Assembly (NCBI GenBank): GCA_045541135.1
Contig: JAZQIO010000064.1
Span: 1 to 58,484 of the forward strand
Origin: CAZNKU01 sp045541135
GTDB lineage: Bacteria; Bacillota; Clostridia; Monoglobales; Firm-18
Reading direction: 5' to 3'
Length of the DNA stretch: 58,484 nt
Under the pieces are notes generated by a model. That model ran no database searches. It worked only from the letters and a program-made list of their open reading frames with translations, and was not told the DNA's origin. A program made the position numbers and the translations under genes. Below, piece by piece: positions 33,666 to 42,503 of this stretch; positions within the stretch are counted from its first letter, which is position 1, and each line of letters begins with the position of its first letter.

Positions 33666-34670
33666 ATGAAAAAATATCTATTACCTGAAAGCGGCAATTT
33701 TTATAAGGCAAATTTACATTGTCATTCCACAGTTTCCGACGGAAAGTGGACAGTAGAGGAAATAAAGAAAAATTACATGGAACAGGGATATTCCATAGTT
33801 GCATATACCGACCACGATGTGCTTATTCCCCATTATGAGCTTAATGACGAAAACTTTCTGGCATTAAACGGTGTTGAGTTTGAATTTGACGAAGGGGGAA
33901 AATGGGGCAAGCAATGGAAAAACTGTCACTTTTGTGCCATTGCCCTTGAGCCTGACAATATTACACAGCCTTGCTGGCACAGGGAAAAGTACCGGTTTTC
34001 AAATGCGGTAAATTACAGAGATAAAGTTAAATTTGACGATTCTGAGGCTGACTGGGAACGTGAATATTCTCCTGAATGTATAAGCAGGATGATGAAAAAT
34101 TGCAGAGAAAAAGGCTTTTTCGTTACATACAACCACCCTACATGGTCTATGGAAGGCTATCGGGATTATATGGGATATAACGGTATGCACGCAATGGAAA
34201 TTTGTAATTACGGATGTGTGTCCGCAGGCTTTGATGACCGCAATTCCAAGGAATATGACGAAATGTTAAGGGGAGGAAAGCGCATTTACTGCATAGCCAC
34301 AGACGATAATCACAACGGACGTGCGGATTCCTTTGGCGGCTTTACTATGATTAAGGCTGAAAAGCTTGAATATAAGACAGTTACCGATGCACTTTTGAAA
34401 GGCAATTTCTATGCATCCGAAGGTCCGATTATCAACGCCCTTTGGTTTGAGGACGGCAAAGTGCACATAACCTTTGAGCCTGCACGTAAGGCATTTATAA
34501 CAAAGGGTGTAAGAGGGGCAAAAATAGCAGAAGCACAGGACGGCGGACTTATAACCGAGGCTGTTTTTGATGTAGAGGAAGATGATATTTACTTCCGCCT
34601 TACCGTTGAAACACCTGACGGAAAAAGGGCATATACAAATGCTTATTTTCCGGATGATATTGTAAAATAG
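33666..34670 (+). CDS. PHP domain metal-dependent phosphoesterase-like protein
   Basis: This 334-residue protein has the PHP motifs NLHCHSTVSDGKW (about residues 17-29), AYTDHDVL, and TYNHPTWS. A conserved CIATDDNHN near residue 217 completes the metal site. Its C-terminal part (about 255-334) is beta-rich (VHITFEPARKAFI). The start is 33666 with GAGG eight bases upstream. Proteins of this kind next to glycosidases are often annotated only as PHP. It precedes a GH27 gene, which has its own promoter. Substrate unknown; no signal peptide. Confidence 0.75.
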   Translation: MKKYLLPESGNFYKANLHCHSTVSDGKWTVEEIKKNYMEQGYSIVAYTDHDVLIPHYELNDENFLALNGVEFEFDEGGKWGKQWKNCHFCAIALEPDNITQPCWHREKYRFSNAVNYRDKVKFDDSEADWEREYSPECISRMMKNCREKGFFVTYNHPTWSMEGYRDYMGYNGMHAMEICNYGCVSAGFDDRNSKEYDEMLRGGKRIYCIATDDNHNGRADSFGGFTMIKAEKLEYKTVTDALLKGNFYASEGPIINALWFEDGKVHITFEPARKAFITKGVRGAKIAEAQDGGLITEAVFDVEEDDIYFRLTVETPDGKRAYTNAYFPDDIVK

Positions 34671-34763
34671 CAGGATAATTTTAACAACATAGACGAACAG
34701 AACTGATGGTATCTCTGATGTTTGTTTTAATGTAACTAAAATATGTCAAAATGTAACTTTCTA

Positions 34764-34792
34764 TTTACTTTTTTAAAACTTTGTAATAAAAT
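34764..34792 (+). promoter_or_regulatory. Promoter of the first GH27 gene
   Basis: TTTACT (34764-34769), 17 bases, TAAAAT (34787-34792), 28 bases before the start codon. Confidence 0.5.
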
Positions 34793-34820
34793 GAAAAAAG
34801 AAATATTTGGAGGTAGAATT

Positions 34821-35951
34821 ATGTTAGGAATTAAACCGATAATGGGATGGAATACCTGGAATACATTTGGTGAAGTAATTGACGAAAAGTTGATTTTGGA
34901 AAGTGCAGATGCATTGGTTGAAAATGGTTATAAAGACGCCGGATATGAATATATTATCATAGATGACTGCTGGTCACTTCGTGAACGTGTGGACGGCAAA
35001 TTAGTGCCTAATCCGGAGCGTTTTCCTCATGGTATGAAGTATGTTGCAGATTATGTACATTCAAAGGGACTGAAATTTGGTATGTACTCATGTGCAGGTG
35101 TCAAGACTTGTGCAGGCTATCCTTCAAGCTACGGTTATGAATTTGAGGATGCCAAACAGTTTGCAGAATGGGGCGTAGACTACTTAAAGTATGACTTTTG
35201 CTTCTTTCCGCAAAGCGGTAACAAGGAAAATGCATACCTGACAATGGCTATGGCACTTCGTAATTGCGGACGTGATATAGTCTTTGCCGCTTGCAACTGG
35301 GGTGTTGGTGAGCCTTGGGACTGGATGCGTTCAAGAGGTGCTCATACATATCGTTCAACGGGAGATATTCAGGATAACCCTAAATCATATATTGATATAT
35401 TTAAAAGTCAGATCGATAATATCGGAGGCAACGGTGCAGGCTGTTACAACGATATGGATATGCTTATTGTAGGTATGGGCGGAGAAGGATTCGTTAGTCT
35501 TGGCGGATGTACTCACGAGGAATATTTACAGCACTTTGCAATGTGGGCATTTTTTGGTTCTCCTCTTATTATTGGTGCAGATATAAGAAAAATCAGTGAT
35601 GAAGATAAGGCAATTTTGCTTAATAAGGGTCTTATTTCTATAAATCAGGATTCTGAATGCCGTCCTGCTTTTAAAATTTTCGAACTTGAGGGAGACCGCT
35701 ATGCGTTTATGAGATTTTTGGATGGCGGAAAATTCGCTCTTGCTATTTTTAATGTAGATGATGACCACGAATACCGCAAGAATATTTCCGTTACATTTGA
35801 CGATTTGGGTATTCACTCAAACACACCGAGAAGTGTTAAATTTACAGATGCTGTTACCGGTGAGGAGCTTGGTAATTTCCGTGACGGTATAAGAATTTAT
35901 GTTGATAAACGCGGCACAAAAGTACTTATTGGTGAAATCTGTGAAGACTGA
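34821..35951 (+). CDS. GH27 alpha-galactosidase-type glycosidase (copy 1), cytoplasmic
   Basis: This 376-residue protein begins with the GH27 mark MGWNTWNTFG and has IIIDDCWS. The catalytic nucleophile is D125 in YLKYDFC and the acid/base is D182 in STGDIQDN. A short C-terminal beta domain follows the barrel. It has no signal peptide, so it acts on imported oligosaccharides; GH27 also includes beta-L-arabinopyranosidases, so the sugar is not certain. TTTGGAGG precedes the ATG at 34821. It overlaps the zinc-ribbon gene. The copy at 55325 differs at about 39 positions by my count (about 90% identity). Confidence 0.88.
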   Translation: MLGIKPIMGWNTWNTFGEVIDEKLILESADALVENGYKDAGYEYIIIDDCWSLRERVDGKLVPNPERFPHGMKYVADYVHSKGLKFGMYSCAGVKTCAGYPSSYGYEFEDAKQFAEWGVDYLKYDFCFFPQSGNKENAYLTMAMALRNCGRDIVFAACNWGVGEPWDWMRSRGAHTYRSTGDIQDNPKSYIDIFKSQIDNIGGNGAGCYNDMDMLIVGMGGEGFVSLGGCTHEEYLQHFAMWAFFGSPLIIGADIRKISDEDKAILLNKGLISINQDSECRPAFKIFELEGDRYAFMRFLDGGKFALAIFNVDDDHEYRKNISVTFDDLGIHSNTPRSVKFTDAVTGEELGNFRDGIRIYVDKRGTKVLIGEICED

Positions 35952-36144
35952 TTGCTTAAAATGCGGAAAAGCTTTAACAAGTGACGAAATAGCACTACAT
36001 AAAAAAATAATCAACCGTGGAGCTGAGGAATTTATGTGTATAAACTGCTGTGCGGAATATTTCAGCGTTACTGTTGAGCTTTTGGAAGAAAAAATTGTGC
36101 GTTTCAAAAAGTCGGGTTGTCAGCTTTTTGACGAAAATAACTAA
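35941..36144 (+). CDS. Small zinc-ribbon-like protein overlapping the GH27 gene
   Basis: This 67-residue protein probably starts at GTG 35941 (GTG 35932 is an alternative), inside the last codons of the GH27 gene in another frame. Two cysteine pairs, CLKC at the start and CINC about 29 residues later, would bind one zinc. Between them is a helix (SDEIALHKKIINRG), and the C-terminus is charged. The terminator follows three bases after the stop. Function unknown. A truncated copy of the same start follows the second GH27 gene at 56445-56501, showing both were duplicated as a block. Confidence 0.7.
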   Translation: MKTDCLKCGKALTSDEIALHKKIINRGAEEFMCINCCAEYFSVTVELLEEKIVRFKKSGCQLFDENN

Positions 36145-36146
36145 TT

Positions 36147-36175
36147 AAAACGGGTTGTTTATACAGCCCGTTTTT
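36147..36175 (+). terminator. Intrinsic terminator after the zinc-ribbon gene
   Basis: AAAACGGGTTG and CAGCCCGTTTT pair (11 pairs, one G-T) around a TTTATA loop, with a T-run at the end. Confidence 0.85.
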
Positions 36176-36204
36176 AAATTATTTGTAAATATTTATGCTA
36201 AAAG

Positions 36205-36233
36205 TTGACAAAAAAATTCTGTTATTATATAAT
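36205..36233 (+). promoter_or_regulatory. Consensus promoter of the anchored protein gene
   Basis: TTGACA (36205-36210), 17 bases, TATAAT (36228-36233): a perfect sigma-A consensus, 29 bases before the ATG. Confidence 0.8.
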
Positions 36234-36262
36234 TTATTTATAAATTCAAAAAGAGGTTTAAT

Positions 36263-36901
36263 ATGGCGGAAAAAAGTTTTTGGAGCAATAAAAAAGATAA
36301 AGAGTGGTTTTCCAATTTTTTGTTTTATTACGGAAAATACATAATTGTTGTAATTGTGTTTATAGCTATAATTATATGGGCAACGGTTTCCTGTGTACAA
36401 AAAACAGAATATGATTGCGAAATTTATTATATGGCAGATACTCATTTTGAGTCTAAGGTATATGATAATGTTGAAAACGAATTGAAAAAGGTTTTGGATG
36501 ATGCTGACGGAAAACAAGGTGTCCAGGTGTGCTTTAATGACTTTACGGTTGTGCCTGAGGATGCTATTACATCGGACATAGACCTTTATATGACTTCGAA
36601 GGTTCATGCAGAAATTGCGGCCGGACACGGTTATTTGTATGTTATGAATGACCAGTGGAAGGAATATTGCGAAAACAGCGGTCTTATGGAAGATATTTCC
36701 AAGTATACCGGAGATTCTTCACCTGTGTACAGTTTTGAAATAACAGATAACATATTTTTGAATGAACTTGGTGTTAAGGATAACGGAAGACTTTATATTG
36801 GTGTACGAATGCTTAATAATGACCGACTTGATGAAAAGTTAGAAATTAACAGGCATAATAATGCAATAAAAGCGTTAAAATATATTATAGAAAATAATTA
36901 A
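36263..36901 (+). CDS. Single-pass membrane-anchored protein of unknown function
   Basis: This 212-residue protein has a charged cytosolic head (residues 1-24, SNKKDKEWF), one membrane helix (about 25-48, YIIVVIVFIAIIIWATVSCV) and an outer domain of about 160 residues with mixed alpha/beta character. The outer domain carries YYMADTHFESKVYDNVENEL, a YMTSKVHAEIAAGHGYLYVM segment and paired cysteines. The outer part is faintly like a solute-binding lobe, but I do not recognise a family. It is expressed from a perfect consensus promoter, just upstream of the tRNA genes. AGAGG precedes the ATG. Confidence 0.7.
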   Translation: MAEKSFWSNKKDKEWFSNFLFYYGKYIIVVIVFIAIIIWATVSCVQKTEYDCEIYYMADTHFESKVYDNVENELKKVLDDADGKQGVQVCFNDFTVVPEDAITSDIDLYMTSKVHAEIAAGHGYLYVMNDQWKEYCENSGLMEDISKYTGDSSPVYSFEITDNIFLNELGVKDNGRLYIGVRMLNNDRLDEKLEINRHNNAIKALKYIIENN

Positions 36902-36909
36902 AAAAAGTG

Positions 36910-36938
36910 TTGACAAATTAAACCTGTTGTGTTATAAT
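36910..36938 (+). promoter_or_regulatory. Consensus promoter of the tRNA pair
   Basis: TTGACA (36910-36915), 17 bases, TATAAT (36933-36938): perfect consensus, 20 bases before tRNA-Ile. Confidence 0.85.
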
Positions 36939-36958
36939 TAATCTCGTGTCTGGGACAT

Positions 36959-37035
36959 GGGCTGATAGCTCAGCAGGTTAGAGCACACGCCTGATAAGCG
37001 TGAGGTCGGTGGTTCGAGTCCACTTCAGCCCACCA
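36959..37035 (+). tRNA. tRNA-Ile (anticodon GAT)
   Basis: 77 bases with encoded CCA. The acceptor stem GGGCTGA/TCAGCCC is perfect, the D-loop has AGCAGGTTAGAGC, the anticodon loop is CTGATAA, and the T-loop is GTTCGAGTC. Confidence 0.97.
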
Positions 37036-37042
37036 CACATAT

Positions 37043-37118
37043 TCCCTAATAGCTCAGTCGGTAGAGCGCATGACTGTTAATCATGATGTCGTTGGTTCAA
37101 GTCCAACTTGGGGAGCCA
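37043..37118 (+). tRNA. tRNA-Asn (anticodon GTT)
   Basis: 76 bases with encoded CCA. The acceptor stem TCCCTAA/TTGGGGA has one T-G pair, the anticodon loop is CTGTTAA, and the T-loop is GTTCAAGTC. It is seven bases after tRNA-Ile, in the same transcript. Confidence 0.97.
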
Positions 37119-37123
37119 TAACA

Positions 37124-37168
37124 GATAGAGTAATTGATACAATTTATCAGTTACTCTATCGTTTTTTT
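37124..37168 (+). terminator. Intrinsic terminator of the tRNA transcript
   Basis: GATAGAGTAA (37124-37133) and TTACTCTATC (37151-37160) form a perfect ten-pair stem with further pairing in the loop, followed by GTTTTTTT. Confidence 0.9.
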
Positions 37169-37503
37169 ATGCTCAAAAACCCTCATTTCAAGCACTTGCT
37201 TTGATAATGAGGGTTCATTATGAGGGTTCATTTTGTTTTCCGTATGTTATTATCATCCTGATTTTTACCCTTGATTTTGATTTTTATTAGAAATAACTAT
37301 TTTCCTATCGTTTCAAACAAAGATATCGTTTAAACGAAACTTTAGCACTAATTTGGTAAGTGTTGCCTTGCTATTCAGTGTTTTTATTCTTTGGTTGCCG
37401 ACAATTGTTAAAATCCAAAACAATGTACTTTTACTGTAGTGTTAAATTAAGCCTAAATATTACTGAAAAGCAGAATTTATCAAATTTGATTAAGTCCTGT
37501 TAT
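37169..37503. other. Gene-free stretch downstream of the tRNA genes
   Basis: No coding frame with a ribosome site was found. It contains a ten-pair hairpin AACCCTCATT/AATGAGGGTT (37178-37187 with 37206-37215). That overlaps a perfect tandem repeat of ATGAGGGTTCATT (37207-37219 and 37220-37232). It could be the remains of an element that once integrated at the tRNA, but no integrase is present. Confidence 0.4.
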
Positions 37504-37543
37504 AAAAAAGAACTTAATTGAAAATTACAGTTCAATTAAGTTC
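37504..37543 (-). terminator. Intrinsic terminator of the exported-protein gene
   Basis: GAACTTAATTGAA and its exact complement (37510-37522 with 37531-37543) form a 13-pair stem, followed on the minus strand by six T residues (37504-37509). A second 9-pair hairpin, AAAGCAACA/TGTTGCTTT, lies between it and the stop codon. Confidence 0.8.
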
Positions 37544-37608
37544 TTTCGACGTAAAGCAACATATTTAAATAAGGGGGATTTTGTTGCTTTTTCGAGTATA
37601 ACAAAGAT

Positions 37609-39498
37609 TTATTCTATTGCCAATGTGATTTTCTTTGATTCAACATACGGCACTGCTGACTGTAAACTATCAAATAGGAATGCTTTTACAGTATAATTTG
37701 GCTTAATGTATTTTAAATCATCAGATGAGCATATCAAATATCCGTCATCCAAAGTATAGTCCGTCCATAGTTTTTCTAACTTTCCATATTCATTGTATAT
37801 AGCCATACTCAAACATAATTTGTCATTGTATGATCCGTTTGAGTTGTCTACTCTTCCTTTTGCTGTTACTCCTGTTGTAGCGTTATATGTTAGAGATATT
37901 GGATATATATAATCCTGTTTCCATTGGTTATATTTCGTTTCATCAACAAAACTTGTTATTTTGCAAAGTTTTATATCATCATATTTTGTTGTAATTTCCG
38001 TATTGTCTATTCCATAAATATATATCTGGTTACCACAAATACCAAATCCGTTTCCTGCTAAAGAAAATTCATTTTCATAATAACAAACATCGTCGATTAT
38101 ACCGAAAAGTTTAATGCTGTAGTTGTTATTGTCATAGTTTATTTTCATAAGGTATTTAACTGTGTGCCACTGATTTGATGATACAGGTGCATTTTCGTAT
38201 CTTTCCTTTAAATCTACGGGTTTTGCATTGTGTTTTGGTTCTGCAGAGAATGATATGTAGCCATTTTCAATTTCTGAATTTATTTTTAATTCCTCTTGAA
38301 AGTAAGATGTTGCGTTACCATTTGCATTTTTGCTACCTGCAAATAATATTGAGTGCTGTCTCTTTGCTCTTTCTGTATTTTCAGGGATGTATATTTTATA
38401 ACTTGTTTCCAATATTGTTTCATCTGAATTGTTAACGTATGTTAACAATGAATTTCTTGCAACCTGAGTTAAATAAGTAAAGTCATTAGATGTAGACGTT
38501 TTCTTATCACCAACAGTTACAACAAGGGCAGAATTATCTAATTCGTATGATGTTTCTCTGCCTGTTTGACTTGATTGCTGAAATTTAGTAGTAATACTGC
38601 CGTTACTTGTTGCAATTGTACTTGATGTTGGTTCCGTGCCATCCGAAAAATCAAAGTTTATTATTGATGTTTCTATATTATTATTGCTAACAGGTAATGG
38701 TTTATAAATGGCATCAATGGTAGAAATAACAATGTTGTCAAGATAATTGGTTAATATAGGAGTTTTATTAGCATCTTTCGGATTATCCTGAGTCCATTTT
38801 AACTGCCATATAGCTAATGTGCTATATACATTAAGATTACCTGCTGCATAATATATTTGCTTATCACCGATATATACACCAATTTCAAGCTTGTTTTCCG
38901 ATGTTCTGAATGCTCTTACATCAACTGTTGTCCAATTTCCAGGAGCATAGTCTGCACTAACAGAATATTGAGGTTCCAATGTAGTTGTTGTTTTTGCTGT
39001 ACTGTCGTATTCAGTAACAGAAGCCACTTTAAATTCACCATTCTCATATTCCAAAGTTAATAATGTGTAGTTTTGTCTGCTGGAAGAAGATGATGAGTAG
39101 TCTAAAGTAAATATTCTTTTTTTCTGGTCATTATCATCTTTTGGAATACAAATATCATATTTGACTGAAGATACAGGATTTGTATCTGTCAAATAACTGT
39201 TGATAGAACTGTAGTAATTGTTTAAAAGATAAGAGTGTTTGCTTTCTATATAGTAGTTTTCACCATCTTTAACACTTGATGCAGAACCTGCTCCATTTCC
39301 GCTAAGATATATTGGTTTAGAATTTAAAGAACCGCCGGAAGCCGCAAAACTTCCTGATGTTTTGGGTGTACTTGGTTCTTCACCATAAAAATACGTAATT
39401 AGCTTTGGTTCTGCAACAGAATCAGAGGCTAATACAGGTATGGTGATTGTTAGAATAATTGTTACTGCTAAAATAATAGATGTTAATTTTTTAAACAT
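37609..39498 (-). CDS. Exported protein with two related beta-rich halves, unknown function
   Basis: This 629-residue protein has a signal peptide: MFKKL, a hydrophobic run, and a probable cut after VLAS. The mature part holds two similar beta-rich regions, about 40-270 and 290-545. Each runs from an aliphatic sequence through a YDICIP or YKIYIP strand to a tyrosine-rich surface and a DDI-type end (YLDNIVIS and YDDIKLC). This looks like the concanavalin/LamG-like beta-sandwiches seen in carbohydrate-binding proteins. A small C-terminal beta domain (about 550-629) follows. There is no SLH or sortase anchor. The start at 39498 follows GGAGGAG. It diverges from the SLH operon across a shared regulatory region. 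Confidence 0.7.
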   Translation of the reverse strand: MFKKLTSIILAVTIILTITIPVLASDSVAEPKLITYFYGEEPSTPKTSGSFAASGGSLNSKPIYLSGNGAGSASSVKDGENYYIESKHSYLLNNYYSSINSYLTDTNPVSSVKYDICIPKDDNDQKKRIFTLDYSSSSSSRQNYTLLTLEYENGEFKVASVTEYDSTAKTTTTLEPQYSVSADYAPGNWTTVDVRAFRTSENKLEIGVYIGDKQIYYAAGNLNVYSTLAIWQLKWTQDNPKDANKTPILTNYLDNIVISTIDAIYKPLPVSNNNIETSIINFDFSDGTEPTSSTIATSNGSITTKFQQSSQTGRETSYELDNSALVVTVGDKKTSTSNDFTYLTQVARNSLLTYVNNSDETILETSYKIYIPENTERAKRQHSILFAGSKNANGNATSYFQEELKINSEIENGYISFSAEPKHNAKPVDLKERYENAPVSSNQWHTVKYLMKINYDNNNYSIKLFGIIDDVCYYENEFSLAGNGFGICGNQIYIYGIDNTEITTKYDDIKLCKITSFVDETKYNQWKQDYIYPISLTYNATTGVTAKGRVDNSNGSYNDKLCLSMAIYNEYGKLEKLWTDYTLDDGYLICSSDDLKYIKPNYTVKAFLFDSLQSAVPYVESKKITLAIE

Positions 39499-39552
39499 AA
39501 ATTCTCCTCCTTTTGGTAATTTCATCAATACTTATTTCATTTTACCAACCAC

Positions 39553-39608
39553 ATTATACAATCATCTTTTTGAAATGTATTTATCAAAAAAAGTATTTTA
39601 TTTATCAA
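39553..39608 (-). promoter_or_regulatory. Putative AraC-type tandem operator and -10 of the exported-protein gene
   Basis: On the minus strand TTGATAAATA occurs twice, beginning at 39608 and 39587, a 21-base period. A perfect TATAAT (39553-39558) starts 29 bases after the first base of the nearer copy. There is no good -35, as expected for an activator-dependent promoter. Confidence 0.6.
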
Positions 39609-39638
39609 TTACTGTATGCGTTTTTTTATATGTAAGAA

Positions 39639-39694
39639 TTGATAAGAAATTGATTGTCTATGATAAATACAACAGAGCAAAATAAGTGTAAAAT
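39639..39694 (+). promoter_or_regulatory. Putative AraC-type tandem operator and -10 of the SLH operon
   Basis: TTGATAAGAA (39639) and ATGATAAATA (39660) are spaced 21 bases. TAAAAT (39689-39694) starts 29 bases after the first base of the nearer site, the same geometry as in the divergent promoter at 39553-39608. Confidence 0.55.
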
Positions 39695-39770
39695 TAAAGT
39701 AGCGGAATTAGGGTTTCTCATAAATGTAGTATCCTGATTTTATACCTATTTCAGTAAAGGGGAAGATAAA

Positions 39771-42491
39771 ATGAAGAAATTATGCAGGATGTTTTCGATG
39801 ATATTATGTGTAGTAATGTTTTTGACTTGTGGCTTTACCAATGTAATATCAGCAAAGGAAAATGATATCATGTTTGATTTGACATCACTTGGTATCATAG
39901 GCAGTTTCGGGTTTGAAGAGCATTTGAATTCTAATATCACCCGTGACGAATTTGCACAGCTTGTAGTGAATATGATTAATCAAAAACAAGTTGCAAACAC
40001 TATGGAAACAGCAAATTATTTTACTGATATTGCTGATACGCCTTACAATGGTGCAATTAATCTGTTGTATAAAATGGAGGTTATCTCCGGTACAAGTGAA
40101 GGTATATTTGAACCTGACCGCAATGTAAGATATAGCGAAGCGTGTAAAATGCTCGTAAAAGCTTTGGGATACCATGTAATAGTTTCAGATACATCTTTGG
40201 ATTCATACACATTTTTAGCAGGAACTATCGGGGTTACAAAAAATGTTGATTCTTCCAAAGAATACATAACCGTAAGAGATATGCTTGTTATGGTGGATAA
40301 CTGTCTTGATATAGGGAAAATGGTTCCCATGTATTACAACGACGATATTTCACCTTCATATGTAATTGACGAAGACGACACATTTCGCAATGATTTTGAA
40401 CGACCTGCACTTGAGGGTACTGTAAAATTAGAAGGTATTGTAACTGCTGATGTATCGGAATATCTTTATACAAATCGGGATTCTCTTAAAGATACGCAGC
40501 TTGAAATATCCGGAGAGGTATTTGATTTCGGTACTGTTGCACCGTTAGGGTTTGTAGGTAAGCACGTTTGTTTTTATGTTAGCATAGATAATGAAGGCGA
40601 ATACGGAAATGTAGTTTCAATAGCTGCAACAAACGAAAATAACATTATGAACATTAACGGGGCGGATATTGTATCAACTACCAAAAATACAACTAAGTTT
40701 TTAATAACGGATACAAAGACAACAGAAATTGACACGGACTTTTCTACAAAGTGGATATACAACGGTGTACCCGGTGATTATATTCTCAATACACTTGATA
40801 AATATGGTAATGTACAAATTACTGCTATTGATAACAACCAGGATGAAATATATGATGTGGTACACATATGGGAATATGAAGATGGAATTGTAGAATCTGT
40901 AAACAAAGATGCAAAAACTGTTGCATTTATGTCGGGATATTACTATAAAAAGGACAAGTATATAATCCTTGATGAAGAATCGGAAAATATCAATGTAGGG
41001 TATTTTGATAAGGACGGAAATGCGTCAAGTTTTGACGCTATTAATGAGGGTTCGGTGCTGAGTATTGCCAAAAGTAACGATGGCAAAAAATATAGAATTG
41101 TTATCTGTAATGATGGTGGAATTGGTCTTGTGGAAAGTAAGGACGATGACTATATTACAATGGGGGATTGTGAATATAAATGTTTGAATCTTGAACCAAC
41201 ATCTATAAAAATAGGCAGAAATTATGAATATAAGATTAATTTTATGAACAGATTAATCTGGGCAGACGAGATAGAAGTAGAGTCTGATTATGCATATGTT
41301 TATCAAATTTCCGGTATAAGCGGTCTTAATACACCAAAGATAAAATTAATAATTCCTGAGTATGTTACAACAAAGACAACACAGCAGGGATATAATGAGG
41401 ATACCGATACATCAACATCAACAACCAATATGTATATTAGAAATAACAGTATTTTAGTTTATAATCTTGCAAATAAGGTAACTATTGAATATTGGACTAC
41501 TCAAGTGGATTCTGTTACCAATGCAACGAATAGAGTATTAAAACGCGAGAAGGTAACGCCAAACGCTGAAAAACTTGCACTTGTTATGGGACAGCCTGTA
41601 AGCTTTGAAGTTGATGACAAGAACAGTATTGTCAGACTATCTGCAGTTACTCCATCGTCTGTCGGAGGACCAAAGCTTAAATATAATAGTAACGAAATGG
41701 TATTTGGTGGAAAATCAGGAAAAAAATCCTTTGGAATAGATAATGAAACCTATGCCGTATGTGTTCCGACAAATGATGCATCGGAAGACGATATGTTAAA
41801 TTACATACAGGAACTTCTTAGTGGTAATGAATATGCAATAGATGCATACGATGTTGATGAAGATACACATATTGCCGACTTGCTTGTTATTAATGCTGAA
41901 ATGATTTCCGGGTCAGCAGGTAATGTGGCTGCCAGCAGAAATTATGTAGGTATGGTAAAGAAGGCTGCCAGAGTATATGATGAAGAAAATGATTCTGAAA
42001 ACATAAAAATCACTATGCTTACAAAGGGTAATGAAACAATAGTATGCGAACAGTCTTTTATAGTATCTCCTTTGATATCTAATTATTCTGATTTTTATCA
42101 AATTAATGCAGGCGACCTTATGCTGTATTCTCTTGACGGCTTTGATAGATTAAATGGCTTTGAAATGCTTCGCACTTTTGGTGGATATTATGACGGAGAT
42201 ACAGGTGTAATAACAGGAAATTATACAGTTTGTGGAACGGTTACAGATATAGATTATGATGAAATATCTGACAGAAAAGTAAGATGGGCAGACATTCTTA
42301 CTTTGGAAACCACAGAAGGCAAATATGTATATGAATTATATCATAATACAAGTTTGAAACCCACAGTGTATATTTTAAATTCTAATAACAGAGATGTACA
42401 GTTGGGCGCTGTATCGGATATCAGATATGGTGACAGGGTGTTAGTATATGCTTATGCTGATGATCCTTACGCTGTTGTTATTTACCGATAG
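39771..42491 (+). CDS. Exported S-layer-homology protein, 906 residues
   Basis: A signal peptide (MKKLCRMFSMILCVVMFLTCGF, cut near VISA) is followed by SLH-type repeats at about residues 40-165. Recognisable pieces are ITRDEFAQLVVNMI, YFTDIADTPYNGAINLLYKM and GIFEPDRNVRYSEACKMLVKAL. SLH domains bind pyruvylated secondary cell-wall polymer. The remaining 740 residues are beta-rich with no family that I recognise. The next gene starts 13 bases after its stop, so this is the first gene of a three-gene surface operon. An N-terminal anchor contrasts with the C-terminal anchors of its two neighbours. Confidence 0.8.
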   Translation: MKKLCRMFSMILCVVMFLTCGFTNVISAKENDIMFDLTSLGIIGSFGFEEHLNSNITRDEFAQLVVNMINQKQVANTMETANYFTDIADTPYNGAINLLYKMEVISGTSEGIFEPDRNVRYSEACKMLVKALGYHVIVSDTSLDSYTFLAGTIGVTKNVDSSKEYITVRDMLVMVDNCLDIGKMVPMYYNDDISPSYVIDEDDTFRNDFERPALEGTVKLEGIVTADVSEYLYTNRDSLKDTQLEISGEVFDFGTVAPLGFVGKHVCFYVSIDNEGEYGNVVSIAATNENNIMNINGADIVSTTKNTTKFLITDTKTTEIDTDFSTKWIYNGVPGDYILNTLDKYGNVQITAIDNNQDEIYDVVHIWEYEDGIVESVNKDAKTVAFMSGYYYKKDKYIILDEESENINVGYFDKDGNASSFDAINEGSVLSIAKSNDGKKYRIVICNDGGIGLVESKDDDYITMGDCEYKCLNLEPTSIKIGRNYEYKINFMNRLIWADEIEVESDYAYVYQISGISGLNTPKIKLIIPEYVTTKTTQQGYNEDTDTSTSTTNMYIRNNSILVYNLANKVTIEYWTTQVDSVTNATNRVLKREKVTPNAEKLALVMGQPVSFEVDDKNSIVRLSAVTPSSVGGPKLKYNSNEMVFGGKSGKKSFGIDNETYAVCVPTNDASEDDMLNYIQELLSGNEYAIDAYDVDEDTHIADLLVINAEMISGSAGNVAASRNYVGMVKKAARVYDEENDSENIKITMLTKGNETIVCEQSFIVSPLISNYSDFYQINAGDLMLYSLDGFDRLNGFEMLRTFGGYYDGDTGVITGNYTVCGTVTDIDYDEISDRKVRWADILTLETTEGKYVYELYHNTSLKPTVYILNSNNRDVQLGAVSDIRYGDRVLVYAYADDPYAVVIYR

Positions 42492-42503
42492 GAGGTGCTG
42501 ATA

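Noticed and set aside
39553..39694. Reading the region between the exported-protein and SLH genes as a replication origin because of the TTGATAAATA repeats
   Set aside because: The repeats do not fit DnaA boxes (TTATCCACA), there are only four, and their fixed distance to the -10 elements points to transcription control.
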